NCBI GenBank assembly: GCA_022760475.1
Contig: JALEFZ010000035.1
Location: 1 to 64,000 of the forward strand
Length of the DNA stretch: 64,000 nucleotides
Direction: 5' to 3'
Source: Bacteroidia bacterium
GTDB lineage: Bacteria; Bacteroidota; Bacteroidia; J057
The notes under the pieces were generated by a model, which saw only the letters and a program-made list of their open reading frames with translations, did not search any database and was not told the DNA's origin. Both the position numbers and the translations under genes were made by a program. Positions 18,383 through 27,247 of this stretch are shown piece after piece (the first letter of the stretch is position 1; each line of letters opens with the position of its first letter).

Positions 18383-19873
18383 ATGAATGCAATCACCAGA
18401 CCGCTACTTTTAGCACTGGCAGGTCTTTCTCTTCTTATTATTACCACTTCTTGTGAGGAAACCCCAATTGAAGGTAATACAGAAGAGCTGTTGACTGTTA
18501 CTGTTGCCCCGGAGATAGTATCGGGAGCCCCTTTCCAACCGGTTGACCTGACTGGTTATGTACCCGATGGCGAAGAACTCTCCATTCCTGTACCTAATGG
18601 GCCAACCATTGGCAACCTTGAACCGACTACCCCTGAGACCAAGCCTGAACCGGGTGATTTTACCCCTGGTGCCAAGGCGGTTGTTTACCAGCAGTATGAG
18701 GACATAGATGATGCGGTACCCAGCACATCTCAAACTGCTCCAGAGGTAAGTGTCGCAGAAAACGATCAAACAATCATGATGACTGGTAACTGGTGGATGT
18801 CTCTTTCTACAGATGGGGGTGCCAGCTTTAACGATTTCAACCCCACCACCATTTTCCCCGAGGCCGATGGAGGTTTTTGTTGTGATCAGGTACTCCATTA
18901 TGTCCCTCAGGTGGACAGATTTTTCTGGCTGCTGCAATACCAAAGAAATGGTTCAGGTAACAATCGCCTGAGGTTAGCTGCCCAGTCCACAGCAGATGTG
19001 GTGAGCAGCAATGGGAGCTCCTGGACATATTGGGATATACCAAGCACTGTCTTTGATTCGGAAGGTTGGGTAGACTACAATGATATGTCCTTCAGTGAAG
19101 GTAGCCTTTACATCAGTACCAATGTCGTGGGCAAAGGGAGGGTTGTCATTAGAATCCCACTTACTCAGCTACAGGCGGGAGGTTCAATTACCTATTCCTA
19201 TACAGGAATTACCGACAATGCATATTTCTCCCACATCAGCCAAAACTCAGATGGTACGGTTTATTGGGGAGGACATGAAAGCAACTCCAAGCTCAAAATT
19301 TATAGCATGAGAGATGGAGATGGATTCTATTCATGGAGAAGTCTCGACATCAACAGCTGGCCCAATAACAATAATTCTTCTGTTTGTTCTGATGGCCAGG
19401 ACTGGCTTAAGGGAGAAATCACGGATCATAGGATCTTTGGGAATGTCGTTAGCAGAGATACCCTCTGGTTTGGCTGGATAGCCTCGGCAGGGGGAGGATT
19501 TCCTCGCGCCCATGTCCAGATGGCCAAAATCAACACCAAAACCTGGAGTCTGATCAGCCAGGGCCAAATCTGGAACAATGACTTTGCCTTTGGTTTCCCT
19601 TACCTGTCAACAAATCGTGATGGAGAAGTGGGCATGTCAGTTGCATTTGGTGGACCCAATGACTTTGCCAGCCATGCAGTTGGAGTTTGGCGAGATTGGG
19701 TGGTGTACTACCCCAAACTGAGTAATCGATGCACTGAAAGGTGGGGAGATTACAATACCGTTCGACGCTCGACTGTCAGGCCTCAAGAATGGGTTGCCGG
19801 GGGCTATGTGAATAGCACGAATGGCGGCGGGGCCAACATTGTAGAACCGCATTATATAAGATTCAGTAGATAA
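18383..19873 (+). CDS. Secreted lipoprotein, sialidase-like beta-propeller fold (function unknown)
   Basis: A 496-residue lipoprotein (lipobox TSC, Cys24) followed by a Pro/Thr/Glu-rich linker (about 25-100). The remainder resembles a six-bladed sialidase/BNR propeller: an Asp-box STDGGASF is visible at 142-149, and further Trp/Gly-rich strands follow. Catalytic residues of true sialidases (Arg triad, Tyr/Glu pair) could not be assigned. It may be an inactive or differently specific propeller on the cell surface. It is transcribed away from the MbnP gene and ends at a strong terminator. Confidence 0.6.
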   Translation: MNAITRPLLLALAGLSLLIITTSCEETPIEGNTEELLTVTVAPEIVSGAPFQPVDLTGYVPDGEELSIPVPNGPTIGNLEPTTPETKPEPGDFTPGAKAVVYQQYEDIDDAVPSTSQTAPEVSVAENDQTIMMTGNWWMSLSTDGGASFNDFNPTTIFPEADGGFCCDQVLHYVPQVDRFFWLLQYQRNGSGNNRLRLAAQSTADVVSSNGSSWTYWDIPSTVFDSEGWVDYNDMSFSEGSLYISTNVVGKGRVVIRIPLTQLQAGGSITYSYTGITDNAYFSHISQNSDGTVYWGGHESNSKLKIYSMRDGDGFYSWRSLDINSWPNNNNSSVCSDGQDWLKGEITDHRIFGNVVSRDTLWFGWIASAGGGFPRAHVQMAKINTKTWSLISQGQIWNNDFAFGFPYLSTNRDGEVGMSVAFGGPNDFASHAVGVWRDWVVYYPKLSNRCTERWGDYNTVRRSTVRPQEWVAGGYVNSTNGGGANIVEPHYIRFSR

Positions 19874-19882
19874 AAAGTAACC

Positions 19883-19920
19883 AGATGGGCAGCTTTTCGT
19901 AACTGCCCATCTGTCTTTTT
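19883..19920 (+). terminator. Intrinsic terminator after the propeller lipoprotein gene
   Basis: A perfect 10-bp stem (AGATGGGCAG / CTGCCCATCT) with a 10-base loop, followed by GTCTTTTT. The end of the T-run is also the stop codon (TAA on the minus strand) of the convergent gene at 19919. Confidence 0.9.
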
Positions 19921-20644
19921 AATTCCAATAATAAACGGTTGTATCAGTAAACCTGTCCCATTGTGCCTTGGCATAAGTCTGTAAGGCCATGTGCGCCTCT
20001 TCAAAATTATCTGATAGTTTTTTCTTACCGGACATATCCATTCCTCCCATCCTTAAAGAGGTCGATCCACGGATGGCGTACTTTTCTCCATTTTCCAACA
20101 ACATTAACTTGGCATCAAGGGGGCTTACATCAGAAACACAACCCATTTGATAAAGGAATGTAATCTCCCCATACCTATTCGAATCCAGATCCGTAACCGT
20201 GAGAGATCCAGGAATCATGTCCAAAATCAAATCAAATTCGCAGTCTTCTACGAAATCTATGACCCGCTTCAAAACCCTAAACTTCCCCTTCCCCATGTCA
20301 GCAGCATGGAATGCCTGAATACGAGTAAGCGTTTTTGCCTTATCCTCTTCCAGAAAAATCCCAAAGTAATTTTCTCCATTTCCATCCAGCCACGAAGCAC
20401 TTTCCAAGGCCTTTTTTACTTTAAGCTCACCTTTGATGATGGCAGGAATAGCCTCTCTTTTATCACTAGTAAAGGCGAATGCTTGATCAACAGCATACAC
20501 ATGCTCCTTTTTATCCCAGTCTGGCAAAAGATTGGCTCCTTCTTTTGGAGGTGGGGGGAGTTGCTCCTCTACCGTCTCCTCAGGTTCAGAACCGCAAGAA
20601 AGCAGGGACAAGCTGATGAGAATTAGCCAAACTACGTATTTCAT
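19919..20644 (-). CDS. Lipoprotein resembling the M949_RS01915 surface polysaccharide family
   Basis: A 241-residue lipoprotein with signal ending LLSC (Cys17) and a short Pro-rich, acidic linker. The middle and C-terminal parts read like the Bacteroidota family named M949_RS01915: a KFRVLKRVIDFVEDC stretch, a calcium-site-like TDLDSNRYGEITFLY segment (about 148-162) and YAIRGSTSLRMGG (about 187-199). That family is associated with surface polysaccharide, but its biochemical role is not known to me. The gene converges on the propeller lipoprotein and shares its terminator T-run. Confidence 0.65.
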   Translation of the reverse strand: MKYVVWLILISLSLLSCGSEPEETVEEQLPPPPKEGANLLPDWDKKEHVYAVDQAFAFTSDKREAIPAIIKGELKVKKALESASWLDGNGENYFGIFLEEDKAKTLTRIQAFHAADMGKGKFRVLKRVIDFVEDCEFDLILDMIPGSLTVTDLDSNRYGEITFLYQMGCVSDVSPLDAKLMLLENGEKYAIRGSTSLRMGGMDMSGKKKLSDNFEEAHMALQTYAKAQWDRFTDTTVYYWN

Positions 20645-21038
20645 TTTTGATTTATTTTTGGATCAAATAAAAAATGCACAAATAGCATTCCAATACCAAA
20701 ACTGTTGTCATTAAAACTTTTGTTATTTTATCAACAAAAAAATCGAAGTCTCTATTGCATTCCATTCATTTTTTTTGACCCTGATTCCAACCTACAATTC
20801 CTGCTGTATATCTGTTATGAAAGGGTTGTTTCATTGGCCCTGCTTTAATTCCATTACCCATAATAAACAATGATTAAAAATAACCAAGAATCATAACTTT
20901 TCCATTTTCCTCTCGTAATTATTTATAAATTCACAAGATTTTGCTGTACCATGCCAATATTGAAACAGGATTTTAGCTTCCTGAATGAAATAGCAATGCT
21001 ATAATTCATTATATTTTGGCAACTAAAGTGATTCTATC
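20645..21038. other. Divergent intergenic region before the YqiJ-like gene
   Basis: A 394-bp AT-rich gap between divergent genes. It should contain promoters for both. A TATAAT-like box and a TATATTTTGG stretch lie at about 20998-21020, but neither fits the Bacteroidota consensus well. No other feature is seen. Confidence 0.5.
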
Positions 21039-21725
21039 ATGAAAGAACTTATCCAGGTAGCTTTCCAGCCTACAAACCTGATCTACACTGTCCTATTGAT
21101 GGTAGTGCTGGTCTATTGGCTTACAGTTTTTCTAGGCTTCCTTGATCTGGACTTTCTAGATATAGATATTGACACAGACCTTGATTTGGAAATGGATGTC
21201 GACATCGACGCAGATATGGATGTTGACGTGGATGCAGATACTGACACAGATATAGATGGGGATGGTGCAGGTTGGTTCCTGAAGGGCTTGAGTTTTTTCA
21301 ATCTTGGAAAAATTCCTTTCATGGTATTCCTTAGTTTCCTATCCCTGAGTATGTGGGCAATTGCCATGTTCAGCTTCGCCTATTTCGGCCAAAGTCTGCC
21401 CTGGATAGGGCTTATCATATTGTTGCCGAATTTTATGGTGTCTCTTGTGGTAACCAAGTTCTTTACCTGGCCCATGATTCCTGTATTCAAATCCCTTAAC
21501 AAAGAAGCAAGTAGCTTTAAGGATTTGGTAGGAAAAGTAGCTACCTTAAAAATGGATGCTTATCCAAATAAACGAAGCCAGGCCGAGATCATGTCAAATG
21601 GAAGTTCATTCCTATTGAATGTCAGATCTAGTGATGATCAAATAATCAAGAAAGGGACGAAAGTGTTACTAGTTGAGTACAGAGCAGATCCCAGTGAATT
21701 TTTGATCACACATTTTGAAGTCTGA
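21039..21725 (+). CDS. YqiJ-like membrane protein with alternating-aspartate tract
   Basis: A 228-residue inner-membrane protein related to YqiJ, the membrane partner of the YqiK flotillin. One helix spans about 14-35. From residue 41 to 75 every second residue is acidic (18 in a row, 17 Asp and one Glu), alternating with hydrophobic or small residues. Two more helices (about 92-115 and 122-145) and a C-terminal OB-fold/NfeD-like domain (about 165-228) follow. The Asp tract is encoded by a degenerate GAY-NNN hexamer repeat. The flotillin gene starts 70 bases downstream, so both are probably co-transcribed. The tract could bind cations or form an acidic strand; that is inference. Confidence 0.8.
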   Translation: MKELIQVAFQPTNLIYTVLLMVVLVYWLTVFLGFLDLDFLDIDIDTDLDLEMDVDIDADMDVDVDADTDTDIDGDGAGWFLKGLSFFNLGKIPFMVFLSFLSLSMWAIAMFSFAYFGQSLPWIGLIILLPNFMVSLVVTKFFTWPMIPVFKSLNKEASSFKDLVGKVATLKMDAYPNKRSQAEIMSNGSSFLLNVRSSDDQIIKKGTKVLLVEYRADPSEFLITHFEV

Positions 21726-21795
21726 GTTTCAACCTCCAAGAGCTTAATTAATCATTAAATAAATTTGATATCTACCCACAACCAAGTTTAAGTAT

Positions 21796-23979
21796 ATGTT
21801 TGAAAACATCTGGATTGTAATTGCTATCATTCTGGTAGTCGTCATATTTGGCACTCTGGCCTTGATAGCCACATTTTACCGAAAAGTTCCTCAGGGGAAA
21901 GCCCTGGTGAGAACTGGCCCCAATGGGGTAAAAGTTTCAACGGGAGGTATTTTGGTTATCCCAGTGGTACATACCCTGGAGACCATGGACATTAGTGTCA
22001 AACAAATGTTGATAGAAAGAGAGGGGAAGGATGGATTGATATGTAAGGACAACATGCGTGCTGACATCAAGGTGGCATTCTTTGTGAGGGTTAATCCCGA
22101 AAAGGAAAGTATAGCCCGTGTAGCTCAAACCATCGGTTGCGAAAGAGCTTCTGACCCAGAATTGCTACGCACCCTTTTTGAGGCCCTCTTCTCAGAAGCA
22201 GTAAAAACTGTTGGTATCAACTTCAATTTTGTAGACCTCTACAATTCACGTTCGCGCTTGAAGCAACTGGTAATGGAGGAGATTGGAGATGACCTTAACG
22301 GATACGCCCTTCAGGACATAGCCATTGACTACCTGGAGCAAACTCCGGTAGAGTTTCTGGACGCTGACAACATCCTTGATGCTGAGGGTATCAAAAAGAT
22401 CCGTGATTTGACAGCCAAGCAGATCACCCTTGCCAACAAAATCCAGCGTGAGAAGGAGAAGGAGCTTAAAAAGCAGGACGTAGAGGCCAGAGAGGCCATA
22501 TTAGAGCTTGAGAAGCAGCAGGAAGAAAAGGAAGCGGTTCAAAAAAGAGAAATCGCCAACATCCGTTCTAGAGAGGAAGCCCAGATCAAGCAGGTAGAAG
22601 AAGAAGAAAGAGCCAAGTCTGAAAAAGCCAGGCTTACAAGGGAAAGAGAGGTTGAAATCGAGGAGCAAAACAAGCAGCGTGATATCATTGCTGCTAAGAA
22701 AAACAAAGAACGTACAGAGGCGGTCGAAACAGAGAAAGTAGAGCGCGACAGACAACTGGAAGAGACCGAAAGGCAGAGAATTGTTGAGCTTGCTCAGATT
22801 GAAAAAGAAAAAGCCCTTGAAGAAGAGCGCAAAAACATTCAGGATGTCATCAGGGACAGGGTCGCAGTTGAAAGAGAGGTTGTTGAGGAGAAGGAGCGAA
22901 TGAAAGACACTGAATCTATCGCTGGGGCAGAAAGAGAAAAAACTGTTGCGATTCTCAATGCAGAAAAGCGTGCGCAGGAAAAATTCGTTGAGCAGGTCAA
23001 GTTGGCTGAGGCTGGAAAAGATGCTGCAGAGCTGGAAGCGCAAAAGCGTATCATCGAGGCCAATGCAGCCAGAGAGGCCGCTGACAAGGAAGCTGAAGCG
23101 AAGAAAATCATGGCTGATGCAACCGCAGAGGAGCACGCCGCCCTTGGTTTGGCAGAAGCTCGTGTAGCTGAAGCAAAGGCACAAGCCCGCGAAAAAGAGG
23201 GTGAGGCAGAAGCAAATGCCCTTGAATTCAAAAACGTAGCTGAAGCCAAAGGCATTGAGTTGAAGGGTGAAGCACAGGCCGAAGCCAGTCGCAAGCAAGG
23301 ATTGGTGGATGCCCAGGTTGAGATAGAAAAGGGTATGGCAGAAGCCAAAGTCCTGGAAGCCAAAGCCAATGCTGAGGAAAAAATGGGACTGTCAGAAGCC
23401 AAAATCATCGAAGAAAAAGGACTGGCAGACGCCAAAGGCGTAGAGGCGAAAGCCAAGGCAATGAAGCAGTTGGATGGTGTCGGCAAGGAGCACGAAGAGT
23501 TCAAACTTCGTCTTGAAAAAGATACCCAGATTGAACTGGCAGCCATTGATATTCAAAAACAGATTGCTGCTGCACAGGCTCAAGTATTGGCAGAAGCCCT
23601 TAAGTCGGCCAATATCGACATCATGGGAGGTGAGCAGGAGTTCTTCGACAGGCTGTCTCAGGCAGTTACCACAGGTAAATTCGTGGACAAACTTTTCTCG
23701 GAAAGTGATACCATGAAAGACCTGAAAAAGGCTCTACTTGGCAATGGGACAGGAACCGGAAACGGTTCATTTACCAAAAGTCTTGGATCACTCATCAATC
23801 AATTCAACATCAGCAGTGAGGATGTGAAAAACCTCAGTATTTCTGCCCTGGTTATGAAAATGATGCAGGAGAGCAAAGACGAAGGACAAAGAAATTTGTT
23901 GTCTACCCTCTTGAATATCGCCCGTTCACTGGGGGTATCAGATAAGACAGCAGAGGCCATCGGATTGGCGCAATCGTGA
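21796..23979 (+). CDS. yqiK: Flotillin family protein (YqiK-type)
   Basis: A 727-residue membrane scaffold. An N-terminal hydrophobic hairpin (about 5-28) is followed by an SPFH/band 7 domain (about 30-200). A very long Glu/Ala/Lys-rich coiled coil follows (about 205-590), with repeated EAKA-type heptads and an A-rich second half. The C-terminal globular part (about 600-727) is less charged. Flotillins oligomerise into membrane domains and help organise other membrane proteins. It is longer than E. coli YqiK (553 residues), mostly because of the coiled coil. The YqiJ-like gene is its operon partner. Large antisense open frames here are composition artefacts. Confidence 0.92.
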   Translation: MFENIWIVIAIILVVVIFGTLALIATFYRKVPQGKALVRTGPNGVKVSTGGILVIPVVHTLETMDISVKQMLIEREGKDGLICKDNMRADIKVAFFVRVNPEKESIARVAQTIGCERASDPELLRTLFEALFSEAVKTVGINFNFVDLYNSRSRLKQLVMEEIGDDLNGYALQDIAIDYLEQTPVEFLDADNILDAEGIKKIRDLTAKQITLANKIQREKEKELKKQDVEAREAILELEKQQEEKEAVQKREIANIRSREEAQIKQVEEEERAKSEKARLTREREVEIEEQNKQRDIIAAKKNKERTEAVETEKVERDRQLEETERQRIVELAQIEKEKALEEERKNIQDVIRDRVAVEREVVEEKERMKDTESIAGAEREKTVAILNAEKRAQEKFVEQVKLAEAGKDAAELEAQKRIIEANAAREAADKEAEAKKIMADATAEEHAALGLAEARVAEAKAQAREKEGEAEANALEFKNVAEAKGIELKGEAQAEASRKQGLVDAQVEIEKGMAEAKVLEAKANAEEKMGLSEAKIIEEKGLADAKGVEAKAKAMKQLDGVGKEHEEFKLRLEKDTQIELAAIDIQKQIAAAQAQVLAEALKSANIDIMGGEQEFFDRLSQAVTTGKFVDKLFSESDTMKDLKKALLGNGTGTGNGSFTKSLGSLINQFNISSEDVKNLSISALVMKMMQESKDEGQRNLLSTLLNIARSLGVSDKTAEAIGLAQS

Positions 23980-23997
23980 GCCCGGGCTTAGGCCCTG

Positions 23998-24018
23998 CCC
24001 CCTGAAAAGGGGGTTTTT
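23998..24018 (+). terminator. Intrinsic terminator of the yqiJ-yqiK operon
   Basis: CCCCCT, a GAAA tetraloop, AGGGGG and then TTTTT, starting 18 bases past the flotillin stop. Compact and convincing. Confidence 0.9.
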
Positions 24019-24089
24019 GTGGTCACCAAAAACTATATTTGCTGGAAGGGATAGCTATAATGTTATTCCTTCCATTAATTTTTTCAGGA

Positions 24090-24728
24090 ATGACCAATCA
24101 CATCCGCCTAGATATCCTGCTCCTCATCCTACTCGTCGGCATTCTTACTGCCTGCGATTCTGCACAGGGTCCACCCTGTTTGAATCCTCCCCAAACAGAG
24201 CTTCACAAAAGGATGAAAAAGGTCATGGAAGTTGTCCATTCAGACAATTTGAAGGATTTTCAGTTCGAAGTTGATGGTCTCATAGAAGAAAAAGATCAAC
24301 TTTGGAGTGAGGTTACCAGTCCTCAGCCTGAAGTCTATATTCAAAAATCAATTACCAACATTTACGAGAAAAATAAGTCTCACAAAGAATATTATGCCCT
24401 CGAACAAATCATTGACCTGAGTGATACCACCAACAGGCAGCCCATTTTTGAGTACCAATTCGTGGTAAATTCGGATACTGCTTTTGTAAGGGTTTTTGAT
24501 GAAAAGGAACTCAGGTACACAGGTATTTCAGTTGATGGGATATACCTACTTGAGGGTTATGCCCACGATGGCGATCCCAGCCCAGAACAATTCAGGTGGT
24601 GGTCTCCAACATATGGCGACTTGATCATCTGGTATGGAGAAAAGAGGTTTTTAACCCTTACAAAGCCTATTTCTCCTGAGATAAGGCAACTCTTGGAGGT
24701 CTTGAAACAGAAGTTCGAGCAACCATAG
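24090..24728 (+). CDS. Hypothetical lipoprotein
   Basis: A 212-residue protein from this ATG, with a lipoprotein signal (LTAC). In-frame earlier starts (TTG at 24039, ATG at 24060) would put 10-17 residues ahead of the signal peptide and are less likely. The mature part is acidic and I do not recognise a family. It is separated from the flotillin operon by a terminator, so it has its own promoter. It lies upstream of a TetR-family regulator in the same direction, with a 75-base gap. Function unknown. Confidence 0.65.
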   Translation: MTNHIRLDILLLILLVGILTACDSAQGPPCLNPPQTELHKRMKKVMEVVHSDNLKDFQFEVDGLIEEKDQLWSEVTSPQPEVYIQKSITNIYEKNKSHKEYYALEQIIDLSDTTNRQPIFEYQFVVNSDTAFVRVFDEKELRYTGISVDGIYLLEGYAHDGDPSPEQFRWWSPTYGDLIIWYGEKRFLTLTKPISPEIRQLLEVLKQKFEQP

Positions 24729-24803
24729 AATTTTGAGGCAGGTAAACTGCCAGACAAAAAGAATATAAAAATTTGTTAAAATTAGACCAGTCAGTATAAG
24801 ATT

Positions 24804-25388
24804 ATGCGGAAAAAGTATAACAAAGAAGATATTATAGCGAAGGGGGCTTCCTTGATTCGAAGAAGTGGCTATCATCAAACGGGCATCAATGAGATTTTGC
24901 AGGCGGTGGGTATCCCCAAAGGCTCTTTTTATAATTTTTTTAAATCAAAAGAAGAATTTGCAGAGTTGATCATTGAGCACTACGGGTCTATGCAGACTGA
25001 TTTCATCAAAAGTCATTTGGAAGAGCCAGGTGTTAAACCCTCAGTGAGGCTAAGGAACCTTTATACCGCCATTATGGAAGCCAATCGCAGTGAAGGGTTC
25101 AGATACGGTTGCCTTGTCAATAACATGAGCATGGAGACGGCTGGCCACAATGAAAAGCTTGCCCTTAAGAATGCTATCCAATTTGATTCATGGCTCGTAG
25201 AAATAGCAAAAACCATTAAGGAGGGACAGGAAGCAGGTGAATTCCGGAATGATTATGAGGCGAAAGACTTGGCTGATTTTATTCACTCCAACCTGTATGG
25301 GGCGCTCAGCAGGGAAAAAATGCTTAGGAGTGCCAACACCACTCAAAAGAACCTTGAAAAGACCCTACGATTTTTGGAAGATAAATGA
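24804..25388 (+). CDS. TetR/AcrR family transcriptional regulator
   Basis: A 194-residue ligand-responsive repressor. The N-terminal helix-turn-helix (about 10-55) has the classic TetR layout, including GINEILQAVGIPKGSFYNFF. The C-terminal effector-binding domain resembles the TetR_C_6/AcuR group, with a conserved CLVNNMSME-type stretch near residues 110-118. No efflux or enzyme gene lies divergently next to it, so its target is unclear; the lipoprotein gene upstream is one candidate. It ends three bases before the convergent gene. Confidence 0.9.
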   Translation: MRKKYNKEDIIAKGASLIRRSGYHQTGINEILQAVGIPKGSFYNFFKSKEEFAELIIEHYGSMQTDFIKSHLEEPGVKPSVRLRNLYTAIMEANRSEGFRYGCLVNNMSMETAGHNEKLALKNAIQFDSWLVEIAKTIKEGQEAGEFRNDYEAKDLADFIHSNLYGALSREKMLRSANTTQKNLEKTLRFLEDK

Positions 25389-25391
25389 TGC

Positions 25392-25805
25392 TTAATATAA
25401 CTCGTCCTTATCGAGGTTTTCTAAGCGTATTTCAGAAAGCCTAAGGTTGGTATAGGACTCAACCTGCTTTGCTCGTTCTCTATCGGCACGTTTTAGAGAG
25501 AGTCGGAGTTCACCAGCAGGGATATTTCCCGTTGGTTTGGGAAAATCAGCAATAGAAGCCAGTCTAATTACACGAATGATAAAGCGGGTCGAAAAAAGAT
25601 TGGTTTTAAGGTTTATAGACTCCATATCCTCAAAAGGGATAACGATTTCCATGGGTTTGCTTTTAACCAATCCGACAATATTATCTTCAGACTGATAATC
25701 GAGCCTCATTCTATCTTTTTCCAGGTGCAGGAGCCCCTTCACCTTGCCAAATCCTCCATATACATTGGAGAGGCTAAAAGGAAGGGGAATTTTTTGAATT
25801 GCCAT
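25392..25805 (-). CDS. Conserved hypothetical cytoplasmic protein
   Basis: 137 residues, no signal peptide or membrane helix. The first 95 residues show alternating beta-strand pattern (for example MRLDYQSEDNIVGLV and MEIVIPFEDMESINL), consistent with a small PH-like/GRAM-like barrel. A charged helical C-terminus follows (about 100-137). It is the third gene of a row with two response regulators upstream on the same strand (gap 37 bases), so a shared transcript is possible. I do not recognise the family. Confidence 0.65.
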   Translation of the reverse strand: MAIQKIPLPFSLSNVYGGFGKVKGLLHLEKDRMRLDYQSEDNIVGLVKSKPMEIVIPFEDMESINLKTNLFSTRFIIRVIRLASIADFPKPTGNIPAGELRLSLKRADRERAKQVESYTNLRLSEIRLENLDKDELY

Positions 25806-25842
25806 GTTACCGCTTTTTGCGGATACAATTTAGAAAGAATCC

Positions 25843-26244
25843 TTAAGAATCGGTACCTGTAAGGCTTGTAGTATCAGAATTAAGGATGAAATTTACTTTG
25901 GCGACCAGTTCATCCATCCCTATGGGTTTGGCAACATAGTCAGAAACACCCGCTGCAAGGGCTTGTCTGATGGCTGACTTTTCTGTTTTGCAAGTAACCA
26001 TCATAAATGGGATGTCTGCAAGTTTTAGGTTTGACTTGATTCTTTTGCAGAAATCCAAGCCATCCATGTCAGGCATCATCCAATCGCATAAGATGATATC
26101 AGGCTGATTTTTTTGTAAAAATTCAAGCGCGGACTTTGCTCTCAGAAAGGTAATTACTTCAAATCCCCTTTTCGCAAAGTTGTACTCATAGAGATCCAAC
26201 AAGTCCTCTTCATCATCTATGATGACAACCAATGGCTTCACCAT
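25843..26244 (-). CDS. Single-domain response regulator
   Basis: A receiver-only protein of 133 residues from the chosen ATG. The acidic pair is Asp10-Asp11, the phospho-acceptor Asp54 (in ILCDWMMPDMDG), the switch Thr at about 83 (MVTCK) and the conserved Lys in AKPIG at about 105. An upstream in-frame ATG at 26307 would add 21 residues that do not fit the receiver fold, so the shorter start is preferred. It follows the PhoB-type regulator gene by about 95 bases; a shared operon with it is plausible. Confidence 0.85.
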   Translation of the reverse strand: MVKPLVVIIDDEEDLLDLYEYNFAKRGFEVITFLRAKSALEFLQKNQPDIILCDWMMPDMDGLDFCKRIKSNLKLADIPFMMVTCKTEKSAIRQALAAGVSDYVAKPIGMDELVAKVNFILNSDTTSLTGTDS

Positions 26245-26339
26245 ATCCTTATATAATTTTGAAACCCTATTTTTCACATTCCTAAACATTAAGCAAAAAT
26301 ATGCCAAGGAAATTAACCATCAGTTAAGAGATTGTAATT

Positions 26340-27047
26340 TCATTCTGGCAAAAACTTATATCCTACCCCTTTGACTGTAACGATGTATTTTATACCGATT
26401 TTTTCTCTCAATTTTCTTACATGTACGTCGACAGTCCTGTCTGTTACATGGACATTATCCCAAATTCGAACTAGAAGATCTTCTCTACTAAATACTTTTC
26501 CAGGCCTGGAAGCGAGGTAGAAAAAGAGCTCAAATTCTTTCCGTGGGAGGGCGATGGAATCTCCGCTCGCCTTTCTAACTACATATTCATCCTTAACGAT
26601 CTCCAGGTCATGAATTTTGATGAGATTAGGATCTCCCTGGGGACGAATATGCTGGCGACGAAGCATCGCTTTGATTCTGCTTTTGAGCACCCGAGGTTTG
26701 ATAGGTTTGTAAATGTAATCGTCAGCCCCTGCTTCAAAACCAGCGACTTCAGAATACTCCTCTGCCCTGGCAGTAAGGAAAACGATGGCAACATCCTGTA
26801 GACCTGGAAGGGATCTCAAAGCAAGACAGGTAGAGACTCCGTCCATTTTTGGCATCATAATGTCCAGGATAATCAGGTCTGGAAGTTCTTTTTGTGCTAC
26901 TTCCAATGCTTCTTCACCATCCATGGCTTTAATTACTGTATAGCCCTCCTGTTCGAAGTTGTACTGAAGCAGTTCCAGAATGTCCGCTTCATCGTCGACT
27001 ATAAGAATTTTTGCTGGTTTGGTGGCTGTATCTTGCTCCCTTATCAT
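26340..27047 (-). CDS. PhoB/OmpR-family response regulator
   Basis: A DNA-binding two-component regulator of 235 residues. The receiver domain (about 12-128) has Asp18-Asp19, phospho-acceptor Asp62 (ILDIMMPKMDG), Thr and Lys (YKPIKP) in place. The C-terminal winged helix (about 138-235) contains LPRKEFELFFYLASRPGKVFS and the DRTVDVHVRKLREKIG recognition region. The start used here gives the normal domain edge; the longer frame up to 27185 adds a non-family 46 residues. No histidine kinase is adjacent, so its sensor is elsewhere. Confidence 0.9.
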   Translation of the reverse strand: MIREQDTATKPAKILIVDDEADILELLQYNFEQEGYTVIKAMDGEEALEVAQKELPDLIILDIMMPKMDGVSTCLALRSLPGLQDVAIVFLTARAEEYSEVAGFEAGADDYIYKPIKPRVLKSRIKAMLRRQHIRPQGDPNLIKIHDLEIVKDEYVVRKASGDSIALPRKEFELFFYLASRPGKVFSREDLLVRIWDNVHVTDRTVDVHVRKLREKIGIKYIVTVKGVGYKFLPE

Positions 27048-27247
27048 AGTGATCGTAAGTAGGACTCGGCAAGTGAGTTTTAGGTTGGTATAAAGATAAA
27101 AATTAATAGTTCCAACGATGTCTTTAGCACAGCTTTTGGTAAAGAAAATGGATGTTTTAGTGAAAAAACTATATTGGCTTAACAAGCCCTTAATATGTCT
27201 TAAATTATTACATGTCAGTCAAAATATTTGGAAGTAACATACTTTAA

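Noticed and set aside
22501-23546. Two long minus-strand frames (265 and 235 residues) opposite the flotillin coiled coil
   Set aside because: They mirror the Ala/Glu/Lys-rich repeats, are Ser/Leu/Phe-rich, and have no signal, motif or start context. The plus-strand product is a clear flotillin.
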